NCBI GenBank assembly: GCA_964487915.1
Contig: CAZASN010000002.1
Span: 248,001 to 312,000, forward strand
Source: Proruminimicrobium sp964487915
GTDB taxonomy: Bacteria; Elusimicrobiota; Endomicrobiia; Endomicrobiales; Endomicrobiaceae
Length of the DNA: 64,000 nucleotides
Reading direction: 5' to 3'
Shown piece by piece: positions 34,404 through 43,513 of this stretch (the stretch's first letter is position 1; each line of letters opens with the position of its first letter). The translations under genes were made by a program, and so were the position numbers. Under the pieces are notes generated by a model. That model made no database searches. It was not told the DNA's origin and was given only the letters and a program-made list of their open reading frames with translations.

Positions 34404-35633
34404 ATGGCAAATCAAATAAATATACTGGCAGATAAATGTATCGGTTGTTCTCTTTGTGTCAGCGCATGTCCGTTCGGCGCTATCGCAATGACTGAAAGAC
34501 CGGATCATCCTAAAAAATTTAAACTGGCAGTTATAGACGTAAATAAATGTACATTCTGCGGAGCATGCGTGCAGGCATGTAAAGTTTTCAAAGCGATTGA
34601 AATGAAAAAAGATGAAGTTAAACCGGCGGTTGATTTGTCGCAGTACAGAGGCGTTTGGGTCTATGCAGAACAGAGACACGGCGTTATATCAACGGTCGTT
34701 TACGAACTTTTAAATCAGGGAAGAGTTTTAGCAGATAAATTGCAGGTTCCTCTAAGCGCTGTTTTAATCGGTTCAAACATAACTTCAAAAGCACAGGATT
34801 TGATAGACAGAGGGGCAGATAAAGTTTATATTTACGACGACCCTATTTTTGCGGAATTCCAGGATGATTCTTATACGGCAATTCTTACGGAACTTTTGAA
34901 AAAAGAAAAACCTGAAATAATACTTATGGGCGCGACAAATATCGGAAGATCATTTGCATCAAGAGTTGCGGCAAAAATTTATACCGGTTTAACGGCAGAT
35001 TGTACGGGACTTGATGTGGATTTAACTACAAGAAATTTGCAGCAGACAAGACCTGCTTTCGGCGGAAACATCATGGCTACGATTTTAACGCCGAGACACA
35101 GACCGCAGATGGCAACAGTCAGACATAAAGTTTTCAAAGAAGCAAAACCTCAGGCGGGCAGAAAAGGCGAAGTTGTAGTCAATACAGTTGATGCGTCAAA
35201 AATAATAAACAGAACAAAATTCTTGCAGTTTTTTAAAGACGACAGCGCTCATGTTAATCTTCACGATGCCGATATAATAGTATCCGGCGGAAGAGGACTC
35301 GGAAAACCTGAAGGTTTTAAATTAGTTGAAGAACTCGCAGATTTGCTCGGCGGCGCGGTAGGGTCGTCAAGAGCGGCCGTTGATGCAGGCTGGATCCCTT
35401 ATTCACATCAGGTAGGACAAACAGGTACAACAGTTTCTCCGAAAGTTTATATAGCATGCGGTATCTCAGGCCAAATCCAGCATATGATCGGCATGGGTTC
35501 TGCAGAAACAATTATCGCAATAAATAAAGATAAAGATTGCCCTATGATGCAGGTTGCGACTTATTCGCTGGAAGGCGATTTGTATGAGATTATTCCTTCC
35601 ATCATATCGGAAATTAAAAAAGCCAGAGCTTAG
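34404..35633 (+). CDS. etfA: Electron transfer flavoprotein alpha subunit with N-terminal ferredoxin domain
   Basis: A 409-residue fusion. Residues 1-65 carry two four-Cys motifs, C12-C15-C18-C22 and C49-C52-C55-C59, for two [4Fe-4S] clusters. The rest is EtfA with the FAD-binding SGGRGLGKPEGFKLVEELADLLGGAVGSSRAAVDAGW and the closing VGQTGTTVSPKVYIACGISG. The same fusion is known in EtfA partners of caffeyl-CoA reductase and lactate dehydrogenase complexes, which use flavin electron bifurcation with ferredoxin. A bifurcating enoyl-CoA reductase with the dehydrogenase at 31264 is therefore likely. Confidence 0.94.
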   Translation: MANQINILADKCIGCSLCVSACPFGAIAMTERPDHPKKFKLAVIDVNKCTFCGACVQACKVFKAIEMKKDEVKPAVDLSQYRGVWVYAEQRHGVISTVVYELLNQGRVLADKLQVPLSAVLIGSNITSKAQDLIDRGADKVYIYDDPIFAEFQDDSYTAILTELLKKEKPEIILMGATNIGRSFASRVAAKIYTGLTADCTGLDVDLTTRNLQQTRPAFGGNIMATILTPRHRPQMATVRHKVFKEAKPQAGRKGEVVVNTVDASKIINRTKFLQFFKDDSAHVNLHDADIIVSGGRGLGKPEGFKLVEELADLLGGAVGSSRAAVDAGWIPYSHQVGQTGTTVSPKVYIACGISGQIQHMIGMGSAETIIAINKDKDCPMMQVATYSLEGDLYEIIPSIISEIKKARA

Positions 35634-35964
35634 TCAGGTTTTAATCTTTCGCTTACAATTTTGAAACACAAGAGCTTATGTACACCGTAAAGGAACGTAC
35701 ACTTCGCTCTTGTGTTTCTTCATTTCAGCGGAAATCTTAAAGCCTTTTAAAGCTGCTTTGCTCTTGCGATATTTCGTTTCACGCAAAATCTTTACGGTTG
35801 CAAGTCGGGTTACTTCGCTCTTGTGTTTCTTCATTTCAGCAGAAAACAATCCCACCTCGCTCTTATTATATTTTTTATATTAAGCTTATTAGACAAAAAC
35901 AATCATAAATTGTTAAAATTAATTTGTCCCGTTGCCATATGTCTTTATATTACGGATGTTTTAA
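35634..35964. repeat. 331-bp repeat-filled gap with R2 copies
   Basis: No convincing ORF. R2 copy 2 is at 35663-35718. A second partial copy of its right half (TTCGCTCTTGTGTTTC then TTCATTTCAGC) is at about 35815-35842. A TTCGTTTCACGCAAAATCTTT tail-like segment lies between them, at about 35775-35795. The gap looks like an R2 element partly duplicated onto itself. Confidence 0.7.
35663..35718. repeat. R2 hairpin copy 2
   Basis: GAAACACAAGAGC (35663-35675) and GCTCTTGTGTTTC (35706-35718) form a perfect 13-bp stem. The apical part has TTATGTACACCG...CGTACAC with inner stem TGTAC/GTACA. The outer stem is unrelated in sequence to copy 1 yet equally complementary. Confidence 0.88.
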
Positions 35965-37434
35965 TTGAAGAATTTTATTAAATATTTATTTTTGGTTTTT
36001 TTGGGGGTCATAGGAGCTTTTATTATCGCAGAAGTTCTTATGCAGATAATAAAACCTCCTATGCTTTTTGACAAAGCCAAACATTGTAATCATGATACGA
36101 GTATTTTTGAGAAAAGTGCAGCTAGCAGCGATTTTTTTAAATATTTATATGTTGATATTTATGATAATTATTTTGAATTAAAAAATAATACATATGTAAT
36201 AAACAGGGTCAACACGTTATTGCCGGATTCAAAAAGAAATGAAAAATTTTCTAAAATAAAAAAAACAGACAATATAAGAATTTTTATAGCCGGAGAATCC
36301 GTAGCTGAGCAGTTTCCTAATGAAATATTGCGACAAACTTTAAAACAAGAAAATCCCGAAACAGAGTTTGAAATAATAAATGCCGGTACCGGCGCTTACG
36401 AAAGTTACAGAATAAAAAGAGTTATTAAAGAAATATTAAAGCATCAGCCTGATTATATTGTAATAATGATTGGCAATAATGACGGGCTATACGAGCCTCT
36501 TGAAATTAATTATTTCCCATATAAATATAAAATTTTCAGAACATCTTATGTTTTGAACAGATTGTCAAACTGGTTTGTAAAAAGACGTTATTTAAATGAT
36601 GAAGAATCTTTGTCGTTGTTTTTTCAAAAAAATATTCTATCTATTGTAAAATCCGCTAAAAACAAATCAAAACTTATATTTGTTACTTTGCCGCGCAATT
36701 CATTCTTTGTAAATACATCGTTTGAATATAATTTTCCGGAAATCAATTATAATCCGGAGAACGACGAGAGATATGATGCCAGAAGAAACTTTTTAAAAAG
36801 TTTGCCTCAAAAATATTCATGGGTATATGTTGCTGATTATAATTTTATGTTAAAACACAAAATTTCTAATTGTCTGGGATACGATATTTTCAGGGATAAT
36901 GTCCATTATTGGCCTAATATGTATTGGCTGATATCAAGATTAATTTCAGAGCAAATTTCAAAGAAAACGTCAGAAATAGATACGGAATATATTTTGAGTC
37001 TGATGAATAAAAACGATTTAAAAAATCAGGAAAAAATTATAAAAAATATCATTAACGATGATAATGTTTTTGAAAGCGCTAACCATTTTAAATATTATTA
37101 TATTTGTGGGAAACTTTATAATAATGATAAGAAGGAATTTAAATATTTTATTGAAAAAGCTTTGAATAATAATAAAAAATTTGTTATATGCGCCGGCTGC
37201 CATTTTTTAATTCTATCCGGAAAAGAACGGCAGGCATTGCTGTATTTAAATGTCTTTTTAAGAAAAAATCCAGAAAATTATAAAGGATATTTATTAAAAG
37301 CATTGGCCTATTATAAATTAGGCGACAGACAATCAAGTAAAAAATATTTTAATATTGCTAAAAAGTTAAATCCAAAAAACGATTTTGATTTGGAATATTT
37401 AGATAAGTTTTATAAAGAAAAGACGGGGCATTAA
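35965..37434 (+). CDS. Membrane-anchored SGNH-hydrolase-like protein with C-terminal helical repeats
   Basis: A 489-residue protein. The N-terminal helix (about 8-28) anchors it. The SGNH-type blocks follow: FIAGESVAEQFP (Ser in GES), NAGTGAYES, IGNNDG (Gly-x-Asn-Asp) and the C-terminal DNVHYW with Asp and His. Residues about 330-480 are helical with TPR-like repeats (ALLYLNVFLRKNPENYKGYLLKALAYYKLGD). Such enzymes usually remove or add acyl groups on surface glycans. The start is TTG 35965 with no clear ribosome site. Three relatives lie at 45535-49797. Substrate unknown. Confidence 0.75.
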   Translation: MKNFIKYLFLVFLGVIGAFIIAEVLMQIIKPPMLFDKAKHCNHDTSIFEKSAASSDFFKYLYVDIYDNYFELKNNTYVINRVNTLLPDSKRNEKFSKIKKTDNIRIFIAGESVAEQFPNEILRQTLKQENPETEFEIINAGTGAYESYRIKRVIKEILKHQPDYIVIMIGNNDGLYEPLEINYFPYKYKIFRTSYVLNRLSNWFVKRRYLNDEESLSLFFQKNILSIVKSAKNKSKLIFVTLPRNSFFVNTSFEYNFPEINYNPENDERYDARRNFLKSLPQKYSWVYVADYNFMLKHKISNCLGYDIFRDNVHYWPNMYWLISRLISEQISKKTSEIDTEYILSLMNKNDLKNQEKIIKNIINDDNVFESANHFKYYYICGKLYNNDKKEFKYFIEKALNNNKKFVICAGCHFLILSGKERQALLYLNVFLRKNPENYKGYLLKALAYYKLGDRQSSKKYFNIAKKLNPKNDFDLEYLDKFYKEKTGH

Positions 37435-37535
37435 ATTTAAACAATATTTTGATATACGCCTTTTCGCCGGCTTGTATTGCCGCAAAGTTTGTAATTTAAT
37501 ATTGTCTTGATTTTATATTATAATTAACTAATTGA

Positions 37536-39140
37536 ATGAATAATATATTGTTGCAAGATTTATATGCTGTTTTCAGAGAACTGAATAAATATTTTATCCG
37601 GATGTTCAGCATAAAATATTTTGCGGTATCGGTTTTTCATTTTATTTTAACATTCTATACCGACGGATTAATATTTGTATATCAAAATTTAGACGCGCCT
37701 GTTTTTATCAGAATAAAAATAATATTTTTAATCATACTTATTTTTTTATGGCAGTTTATCGGTTTTATTATCAGAAATTATTCAAAGTCTGAAAATATCA
37801 GGGGTTTTATAAAATTTTCCGGTATATATTTTGCAGTAATGATGCTGTTTCAGCTTGCTTTATGGCCGTTTATAGTAGGGAATCAGATGTATTACGGTTA
37901 TTTGGCAGATGCCGTATATTTAACGGATTATGCTGTTTTTCAGGGCGTGTTCATAAAATATTTTAGAATATATTCTCTGATGTTAGTTCCAAATATAGCC
38001 GGCATTACAATTGTTCAAATTTTTGTAATTTCATCAATCATCGGATATGTGATGCAGCAGATAAAAAAATATTTTAATTTGGGAAAATCCGTATATTTTT
38101 TTTATATTCCGTTTTTATTTCCGTTGATGCTTCAATATAATCTGAATATTGAAAAAGATATCATATATTCGTATTTTGTTTTATTTTTAATTGCTAATTT
38201 GCTTTTTCTCAAATTTGAGACAAATTCGCAGAGATTAAATTTAAATATTTTTTTTATTGCTTTATCTTCTGCCCTTGTCGCTGCCGTAAGACCGGGCGGA
38301 ATCATATTTTTTATTGCGACGCCGGCGCTGCTTTATTTATTGTATTATAAATCGTTTAATTTCGGTAAAATATTGATGTATTTCATTTTAAGCATTCTTC
38401 TTTCGGTAATTTTTGTTCCGAATGTTGTCAGCACAGTTCTTTTAAATAAAAACGGAGCATCATACGGGAATGTTTATATATTAAATGATACGTTTAAAGT
38501 TTTATTAAACGAGGCTGTTGATGATCAAAATGAAAATATTTTGGAAGAATTTGAATCGGATACGAATTTCAAAATAAAAAGAATATTGTCAAAAAAAACG
38601 GAATTAAACGACGGATTTTTTACAAATCTTCCTAAAAGAGATAAAAATAAATTTCAAATCATATCCCAAAAACTTATTGCCGAATATTTTGATGAATATG
38701 TTAAACACAAGTTTAAGAAACTTTATTATGGTCAAGTTATAATAAATTTGAATTCAAACCCTCACAATATCGCGGAATATGATAATTATGCGCATAAGTC
38801 TTATGAAAAAATAAAGAACAGAATAGTTCAGATCAGCCCTGCGGTATATTCAAGAGTTATTGATTTTTTTAAGGCGTATAACGAGAATATGTCTATAAAT
38901 CATTATATTTTAAAAAGTTTTATTTTTATTTATTCGGTAATATTTGTGATTTCGATTTTATTAGGCGTAAGAAAAATTTTTATAATTGCGTGTTATATGA
39001 TTTTTCATATCGTATATATAACTTTAATAGTTCCCTATCCGGGGTTTAGATTTTATTTTCCGTGTTATATAACGGGATACTTGTTTATTTTTTATCTGAT
39101 TTTCTATTTTATCAGACGGGGTCATATAAATGAATATTAA
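37536..39140 (+). CDS. Polytopic membrane protein, GT-C glycosyltransferase-like, tandem copy 1
   Basis: A 534-residue integral membrane protein with about ten helices and one soluble-looking segment (about 310-430). The GNQMYYGYLADAVYLTD loop after the third helix and the VAAVRPGGIIFFIATPALLYLL block resemble GT-C glycosyltransferases, which use lipid-phosphate sugars, but no firm family is assigned. The C-terminus (YPGFRFYFPCYITGYLFIFYLIFYF) is identical in copy 2. Copies start 11 bases inside the preceding gene (ATGAATATTAA). Very AT-rich. Confidence 0.7.
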   Translation: MNNILLQDLYAVFRELNKYFIRMFSIKYFAVSVFHFILTFYTDGLIFVYQNLDAPVFIRIKIIFLIILIFLWQFIGFIIRNYSKSENIRGFIKFSGIYFAVMMLFQLALWPFIVGNQMYYGYLADAVYLTDYAVFQGVFIKYFRIYSLMLVPNIAGITIVQIFVISSIIGYVMQQIKKYFNLGKSVYFFYIPFLFPLMLQYNLNIEKDIIYSYFVLFLIANLLFLKFETNSQRLNLNIFFIALSSALVAAVRPGGIIFFIATPALLYLLYYKSFNFGKILMYFILSILLSVIFVPNVVSTVLLNKNGASYGNVYILNDTFKVLLNEAVDDQNENILEEFESDTNFKIKRILSKKTELNDGFFTNLPKRDKNKFQIISQKLIAEYFDEYVKHKFKKLYYGQVIINLNSNPHNIAEYDNYAHKSYEKIKNRIVQISPAVYSRVIDFFKAYNENMSINHYILKSFIFIYSVIFVISILLGVRKIFIIACYMIFHIVYITLIVPYPGFRFYFPCYITGYLFIFYLIFYFIRRGHINEY

Positions 39141-39646
39141 AGAATTGCTGAAAGATCTGCGGGATACGGCGGCAAGTTTAAAAGATTTTATTATACAGGT
39201 TGCCGACAGAAAGATTTTGCGCGCAGCGATTTTACATTTTATTGTAACATTGTTTAGCGATGAGTTGGTATTTGAATACGGCGGCGTAAGTTTGTTTTAT
39301 ATAATCAGAATAAAGATTATATTTTTGATAATTTTGATAATTATATGGCACTTAATAGGATATTTGGTAAAGAATTATTCAAAGTCTGAGGATATAAGGA
39401 ATTTTATAAAATTTTCCGGCATATATTTTGCAGTAATGATGCTGTTTCAGTTTGCTTTATGGCCGTTTATAATAGGAGACCAGATGTATTACTGTTATTT
39501 TGCGGATTCGGTTTATCTTACTGTAAACCCGGAAGTTTTTCAAAGTATATTTATCAAATATTTTAGAATATATTCTCTTATGCTTGTTCCTAATTTGGCA
39601 GGCATAGTTATTGTCCAGTTATGCGTGATATCTTTAATTATAGGCT
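39024..39646 (+). repeat. 623-bp direct repeat, left copy
   Basis: Bases 39024-39646 appear identical to 40627-41249 (offset 1603). The repeat covers the end of one membrane-protein gene and about the first 172 codons of the next. The first mismatch after it is at 39647/41250 (G/A). Recombination between the copies would delete or duplicate exactly one gene. Confidence 0.88.
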
Positions 39647-40743
39647 GTGTAATGTCGCGCATAAAGAAGCATTTCGGGCTTGCCAAATGGGTGTATTTAT
39701 TTTACATTCCTTTTTTGACTCCGGTAGTTATCCAGCATAATCTGCTTATAGAAAAAGATATTTTAAACGGATATTTTACCCTACTTTTGTTTTCTATACT
39801 GGTTTTTAAAAAATTTAGCGCCTTATCCGATAAAATAAATATAAATTTATTGATAACGGCGGCAGTGTCATCAATAGTCATTGCAATAAGACCGGGAAGT
39901 ATTATATTTTTTGCCGTTACGCCGGTTTTAATTTATCTTTTAAACTATAAAGAAATAAATTTGCGCAAAATAATTTTATTTTTAATATTCAGCGTATTTA
40001 GTTCGTTTATCTTTGTGCCCAATTATATGAGCACCGTGGTGTTTAACAGAAACGGAGACGCATATAAAAATGTTTATATTTTGAACAATGCCTTCAAGCT
40101 GTTATTATATAAAGCGGTTTATGAAAACAATAAAGAGATTTTAGATAAATTTCAAAACAGTGAGGATTTGAAATTAGGCAGCTTATTGCACAAAGATATA
40201 AATGACGTGAATTTTTTTATAAAGCTTTCGGAAGCGGATAAAAAGAAATTTACAACAATATCTAAAACTCTGGTTAAAGAATATTTTTATGATTATATCA
40301 GCTATAAATTTAAAATATTTTATAATAATTTGAGATTCATACGTTTGAGTGAAAATATAGGCGGTTTTTATTTACACGATAACATTATCAGAGAAAACTA
40401 TAATTCAATAAAAAACAAGATCAGACTCGTCAATTCGGCTTTTTATACGAAAATGATTAAATTGTTTAAAAAATATGATGCTTATATAACGGTGCGCAAT
40501 AATAATTTTTTGTCAAAATTGTTTATTGCTATATATTTCGTATTGTTTGCGGCGTCATTGATTTTCGGCATAAAAAAAATATTTATCATAACATGTTTTC
40601 TAATAAGTTATCTTGTTTTACAAATATTAATAGTTCCCTATCCGGGGTTTAGATTTTATTTTCCGTGTTATATAACGGGATACTTGTTTATTTTTTATCT
40701 GATTTTCTATTTTATCAGACGGGGTCATATAAATGAATATTAA
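39130..40743 (+). CDS. Polytopic membrane protein, GT-C glycosyltransferase-like, tandem copy 2
   Basis: A 537-residue paralogue of the flanking genes. Its first 170-odd residues (through the FIIGDQMYYCYFADSVYLTVNPEVFQ loop) are identical to copy 3, and its last 30-odd residues are identical to copy 1. The middle (about 200-470) is its own, except for a short stretch (about residues 266-302, LIYLLNYKEINLRKI) shared with copy 3. This makes it a chimera produced by recombination or gene conversion. Role inferred as surface-glycan transfer, not shown. Confidence 0.7.
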   Translation: MNIKELLKDLRDTAASLKDFIIQVADRKILRAAILHFIVTLFSDELVFEYGGVSLFYIIRIKIIFLIILIIIWHLIGYLVKNYSKSEDIRNFIKFSGIYFAVMMLFQFALWPFIIGDQMYYCYFADSVYLTVNPEVFQSIFIKYFRIYSLMLVPNLAGIVIVQLCVISLIIGCVMSRIKKHFGLAKWVYLFYIPFLTPVVIQHNLLIEKDILNGYFTLLLFSILVFKKFSALSDKININLLITAAVSSIVIAIRPGSIIFFAVTPVLIYLLNYKEINLRKIILFLIFSVFSSFIFVPNYMSTVVFNRNGDAYKNVYILNNAFKLLLYKAVYENNKEILDKFQNSEDLKLGSLLHKDINDVNFFIKLSEADKKKFTTISKTLVKEYFYDYISYKFKIFYNNLRFIRLSENIGGFYLHDNIIRENYNSIKNKIRLVNSAFYTKMIKLFKKYDAYITVRNNNFLSKLFIAIYFVLFAASLIFGIKKIFIITCFLISYLVLQILIVPYPGFRFYFPCYITGYLFIFYLIFYFIRRGHINEY

Positions 40744-41249
40744 AGAATTGCTGAAAGATCTGCGGGATACGGCGGCAAGTTTAAAAGATTTTATTATACA
40801 GGTTGCCGACAGAAAGATTTTGCGCGCAGCGATTTTACATTTTATTGTAACATTGTTTAGCGATGAGTTGGTATTTGAATACGGCGGCGTAAGTTTGTTT
40901 TATATAATCAGAATAAAGATTATATTTTTGATAATTTTGATAATTATATGGCACTTAATAGGATATTTGGTAAAGAATTATTCAAAGTCTGAGGATATAA
41001 GGAATTTTATAAAATTTTCCGGCATATATTTTGCAGTAATGATGCTGTTTCAGTTTGCTTTATGGCCGTTTATAATAGGAGACCAGATGTATTACTGTTA
41101 TTTTGCGGATTCGGTTTATCTTACTGTAAACCCGGAAGTTTTTCAAAGTATATTTATCAAATATTTTAGAATATATTCTCTTATGCTTGTTCCTAATTTG
41201 GCAGGCATAGTTATTGTCCAGTTATGCGTGATATCTTTAATTATAGGCT
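40627..41249 (+). repeat. 623-bp direct repeat, right copy
   Basis: Partner of 39024-39646. A further patch of about 110 bases (39926-40036 and about 41523-41638) is again nearly identical, surrounded by diverged sequence, which is the trace of gene conversion. Confidence 0.88.
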
Positions 41250-42349
41250 ATGTAATGTTGCGCATAAAAAAGCATTTCGGGCTTGCAAAATGGGCGTATT
41301 TATTTTACATTCCTTTTTTGACTCCGGTAGTTATACAGCACAATCTGCATATTGAAAAAGATATTTTATACTCTTATTTTATATTTCTTTTATTGGCGCA
41401 TATACTGATAGTAAGGCTTAAACAAGATAAGAGATTAAATATTAATTTATTTATCATTGCTGTTTTTTATGCCATTGCGGCTTCAATAAGACCCGAAGGA
41501 ATTATATTGTTTATCGTTATGCCGGTTTTAATTTATCTTTTAAACTATAAAGAAATAAATTTGCGCAAAATAATTTTATTTTTAATATTCAGCGTATTTA
41601 GTTCGTTTATCTTTGTGCCGAATTATATGAGTACCGTGCTGCTTAATAAAAACGGACATTCTTATACGAATATGTATATTTTAAATGATTCTTTTAAAGT
41701 TTTATTACAAAAAGCGATAAATATGAAAGATGAGTATATTCTAGACGAATTTAAATCAAACACAAATTTAAAATCCGAGGAATTATGTGTAAAAGATATT
41801 GATTTTAATATAGGATTTTTTATAAATCTTCCGAAAAGAGATCAGATTAAATTTCAGATAATATCAAATAAATTAATACAAAAATATTTTTATGATTATA
41901 TCAAATATAAATTTACGCTTTTTTATGAAAAAATATATATTACGGATTTAAATACAAATATCAGAAATCTCGGCAAATACGACGATTATGCCGACAGCCG
42001 TTATCAACTTATAAAAAATAAATTAACGCAGATTAGCCCGTATATATATTCTGAAGTTATAGGAATTTTTAGTAAATATAATGCTTTTATAAGAGGCTCA
42101 TATTATAATTTTCTTGCAATTTCAATAATTATGGTATACGGAGTTATTCTTTTGGGCGCGATATTGATTTCCGAAAAAAAACTATTGATAGAATTAATTT
42201 TTATTATAAGTTATTTAATTTTTCAAATTTTAATGTCGCCGTTTCCGAATCTGAGATTTTATTTTCCGTGTTATATAACGGGTTATTTTTTTATGTTTTA
42301 TTTGATTTTTTATTTTATCGGCAATAAAAACAGAAACGTCATTCATTAG
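40733..42349 (+). CDS. Polytopic membrane protein, GT-C glycosyltransferase-like, tandem copy 3
   Basis: A 538-residue third copy. The N-terminal 172 residues are encoded in the direct repeat and are identical to copy 2. The soluble-looking segment and C-terminus are distinct, ending PFPNLRFYFPCYITGYFFMFYLIFYF. The SIRPEGI motif replaces VRPGG/IRPGS of the others. It is the last gene of the set; a convergent methyltransferase gene follows two bases after the stop. Confidence 0.7.
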   Translation: MNIKELLKDLRDTAASLKDFIIQVADRKILRAAILHFIVTLFSDELVFEYGGVSLFYIIRIKIIFLIILIIIWHLIGYLVKNYSKSEDIRNFIKFSGIYFAVMMLFQFALWPFIIGDQMYYCYFADSVYLTVNPEVFQSIFIKYFRIYSLMLVPNLAGIVIVQLCVISLIIGYVMLRIKKHFGLAKWAYLFYIPFLTPVVIQHNLHIEKDILYSYFIFLLLAHILIVRLKQDKRLNINLFIIAVFYAIAASIRPEGIILFIVMPVLIYLLNYKEINLRKIILFLIFSVFSSFIFVPNYMSTVLLNKNGHSYTNMYILNDSFKVLLQKAINMKDEYILDEFKSNTNLKSEELCVKDIDFNIGFFINLPKRDQIKFQIISNKLIQKYFYDYIKYKFTLFYEKIYITDLNTNIRNLGKYDDYADSRYQLIKNKLTQISPYIYSEVIGIFSKYNAFIRGSYYNFLAISIIMVYGVILLGAILISEKKLLIELIFIISYLIFQILMSPFPNLRFYFPCYITGYFFMFYLIFYFIGNKNRNVIH

Positions 42350-42351
42350 TT

Positions 42352-42936
42352 TTATTTTGTTGTTTTGACTATAAAAACATCTTCAGTATCCAGAAATGTG
42401 ATATTTTTAAATCCGTTGTCGTTGAGCATTAATCTTATTGTTTCATTGCACGGCAGCATATCTTCGGCTATCAATCCGCCTACATTTCTGTGATGAGTAT
42501 CTATATTTAATTTTGAATTTGTATGCGCCAGTATAAATAATCCGTTTTTTTTGAGCACTCTGTTTATTTCTTTGACGGCTTTATTTTTATCTTCAAAATG
42601 CGGAAATGCATTTAAACACATAACTTTATTAAAAGTGTTATTTTCAAACGGCAAAGAAACAACGTCGGTAACTATAAAATCCGTATCAGGAAATTTTTTC
42701 ATCGCTTTATCTATCATATTTTGCGCAAAATCAATTCCCGTAACTTTTATATTTTTATATTTTTCTTTTAATGTTTCAATAAAAATACCCGTTCCGCAGG
42801 CGACATCTAAAACGGTATCGTCATTTTTTAAATCCAATAAAGGAATTACCGCTGTCTTTATTTTATGCGAATCAAGCTCGTTTTTGCCGCTGTCCCAAGT
42901 GCATGCGCATTTGTTAAAAAAATCTTTTCTGTTCAA
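42352..42936 (-). CDS. SAM-dependent methyltransferase (class I, small)
   Basis: A 194-residue methyltransferase. Motif I is VLDVACGTGIF (about residues 41-51), followed by ITGIDFA-type VTGIDFAQNMIDKA and FNKVMCLNAFPHFEDK, the UbiE/MT-11 pattern. The substrate is unknown. It starts at TTG with AAGGAAAA upstream. The gene faces the membrane-protein set and shares the gap with the divergent fur gene. Confidence 0.8.
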   Translation of the reverse strand: MNRKDFFNKCACTWDSGKNELDSHKIKTAVIPLLDLKNDDTVLDVACGTGIFIETLKEKYKNIKVTGIDFAQNMIDKAMKKFPDTDFIVTDVVSLPFENNTFNKVMCLNAFPHFEDKNKAVKEINRVLKKNGLFILAHTNSKLNIDTHHRNVGGLIAEDMLPCNETIRLMLNDNGFKNITFLDTEDVFIVKTTK

Positions 42937-43043
42937 TTTATTTTCCTTAAAATATTTGAAAGTGTTTTTAAATTTTATACTTTTTGGCCGTAAATATCAA
43001 TTATTCGCAAAAAATATTTTCAAAATATAAAAATACGGATAAT

Positions 43044-43107
43044 TTGACAAATAAATATAAATTTTATATTATTAATAATAAATATTAATAAGGAATAAAT
43101 ATTAATA
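43044..43107 (+). promoter_or_regulatory. Promoter and AT-rich dyad region of the Fur-family gene
   Basis: TTGACA (43044-43049), 17 bases, TATTAT (43067-43072). From 43069 to 43107 there are overlapping dyads (TTATTAATAATAA) and two exact copies of ATAAATATTAATA (43078-43090 and 43095-43107), the second touching the ATG. The location and AT-dyad style fit a Fur/PerR operator and autoregulation. Confidence 0.6.
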
Positions 43108-43512
43108 ATGAAAAAAACAAGAAAAACAATACAAAAAAATTTAGTGCTGGAAACTCTGATCAATATGAAAAATCATCCTACCGCCGACCAGTTATTTACG
43201 GAAATACAAAAAAAATATCCGGCAATAAGTAAGGCGACGGTATATAGAAATTTGGACTGTCTAAGCAAAACGGGGCAGATTAAACATATTGAAATGCCGG
43301 ATTCGGCAGACAGGTTTGATCATTTTACAGCCAATCATTATCATATAAAATGCGTTATTTGCGCAAAAACGGAAGACGTTGATATGCCGTATTTTGATAA
43401 AATTGAAGAAAAAATTAAAGATAAAAAAGGTTTTACGATTGAAACGCATGATTTGGTTTTTAAAGGAATATGCGGAGAATGCAAAAATAAAAATAAACAA
43501 AGGAGAAGTTAA
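43108..43512 (+). CDS. Fur-family regulator, probably PerR-like
   Basis: A 134-residue winged-helix metal-dependent repressor. The DNA-binding part has HPTADQLFTEIQKKYPAISKATVYRNLDCLSKTG, and the metal/dimerisation part has HYHIKCVICAKTEDV and CGECKNK (two CxxC zinc pairs). The DHF-type and H-x-H residues fit PerR or Fur. The following gene is a peroxiredoxin and then a ferritin, which favours PerR. Translation is coupled, as the peroxiredoxin ATG lies one base after the stop. The ATG has no ribosome site, only AT dyads. Confidence 0.85.
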   Translation: MKKTRKTIQKNLVLETLINMKNHPTADQLFTEIQKKYPAISKATVYRNLDCLSKTGQIKHIEMPDSADRFDHFTANHYHIKCVICAKTEDVDMPYFDKIEEKIKDKKGFTIETHDLVFKGICGECKNKNKQRRS

Positions 43513-43513
43513 A

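Noticed and set aside
43379..43513. Peroxiredoxin start at 43379
   Set aside because: It would add 45 basic residues coded inside fur; the ATG at 43514 has AGGAG and matches the family length.
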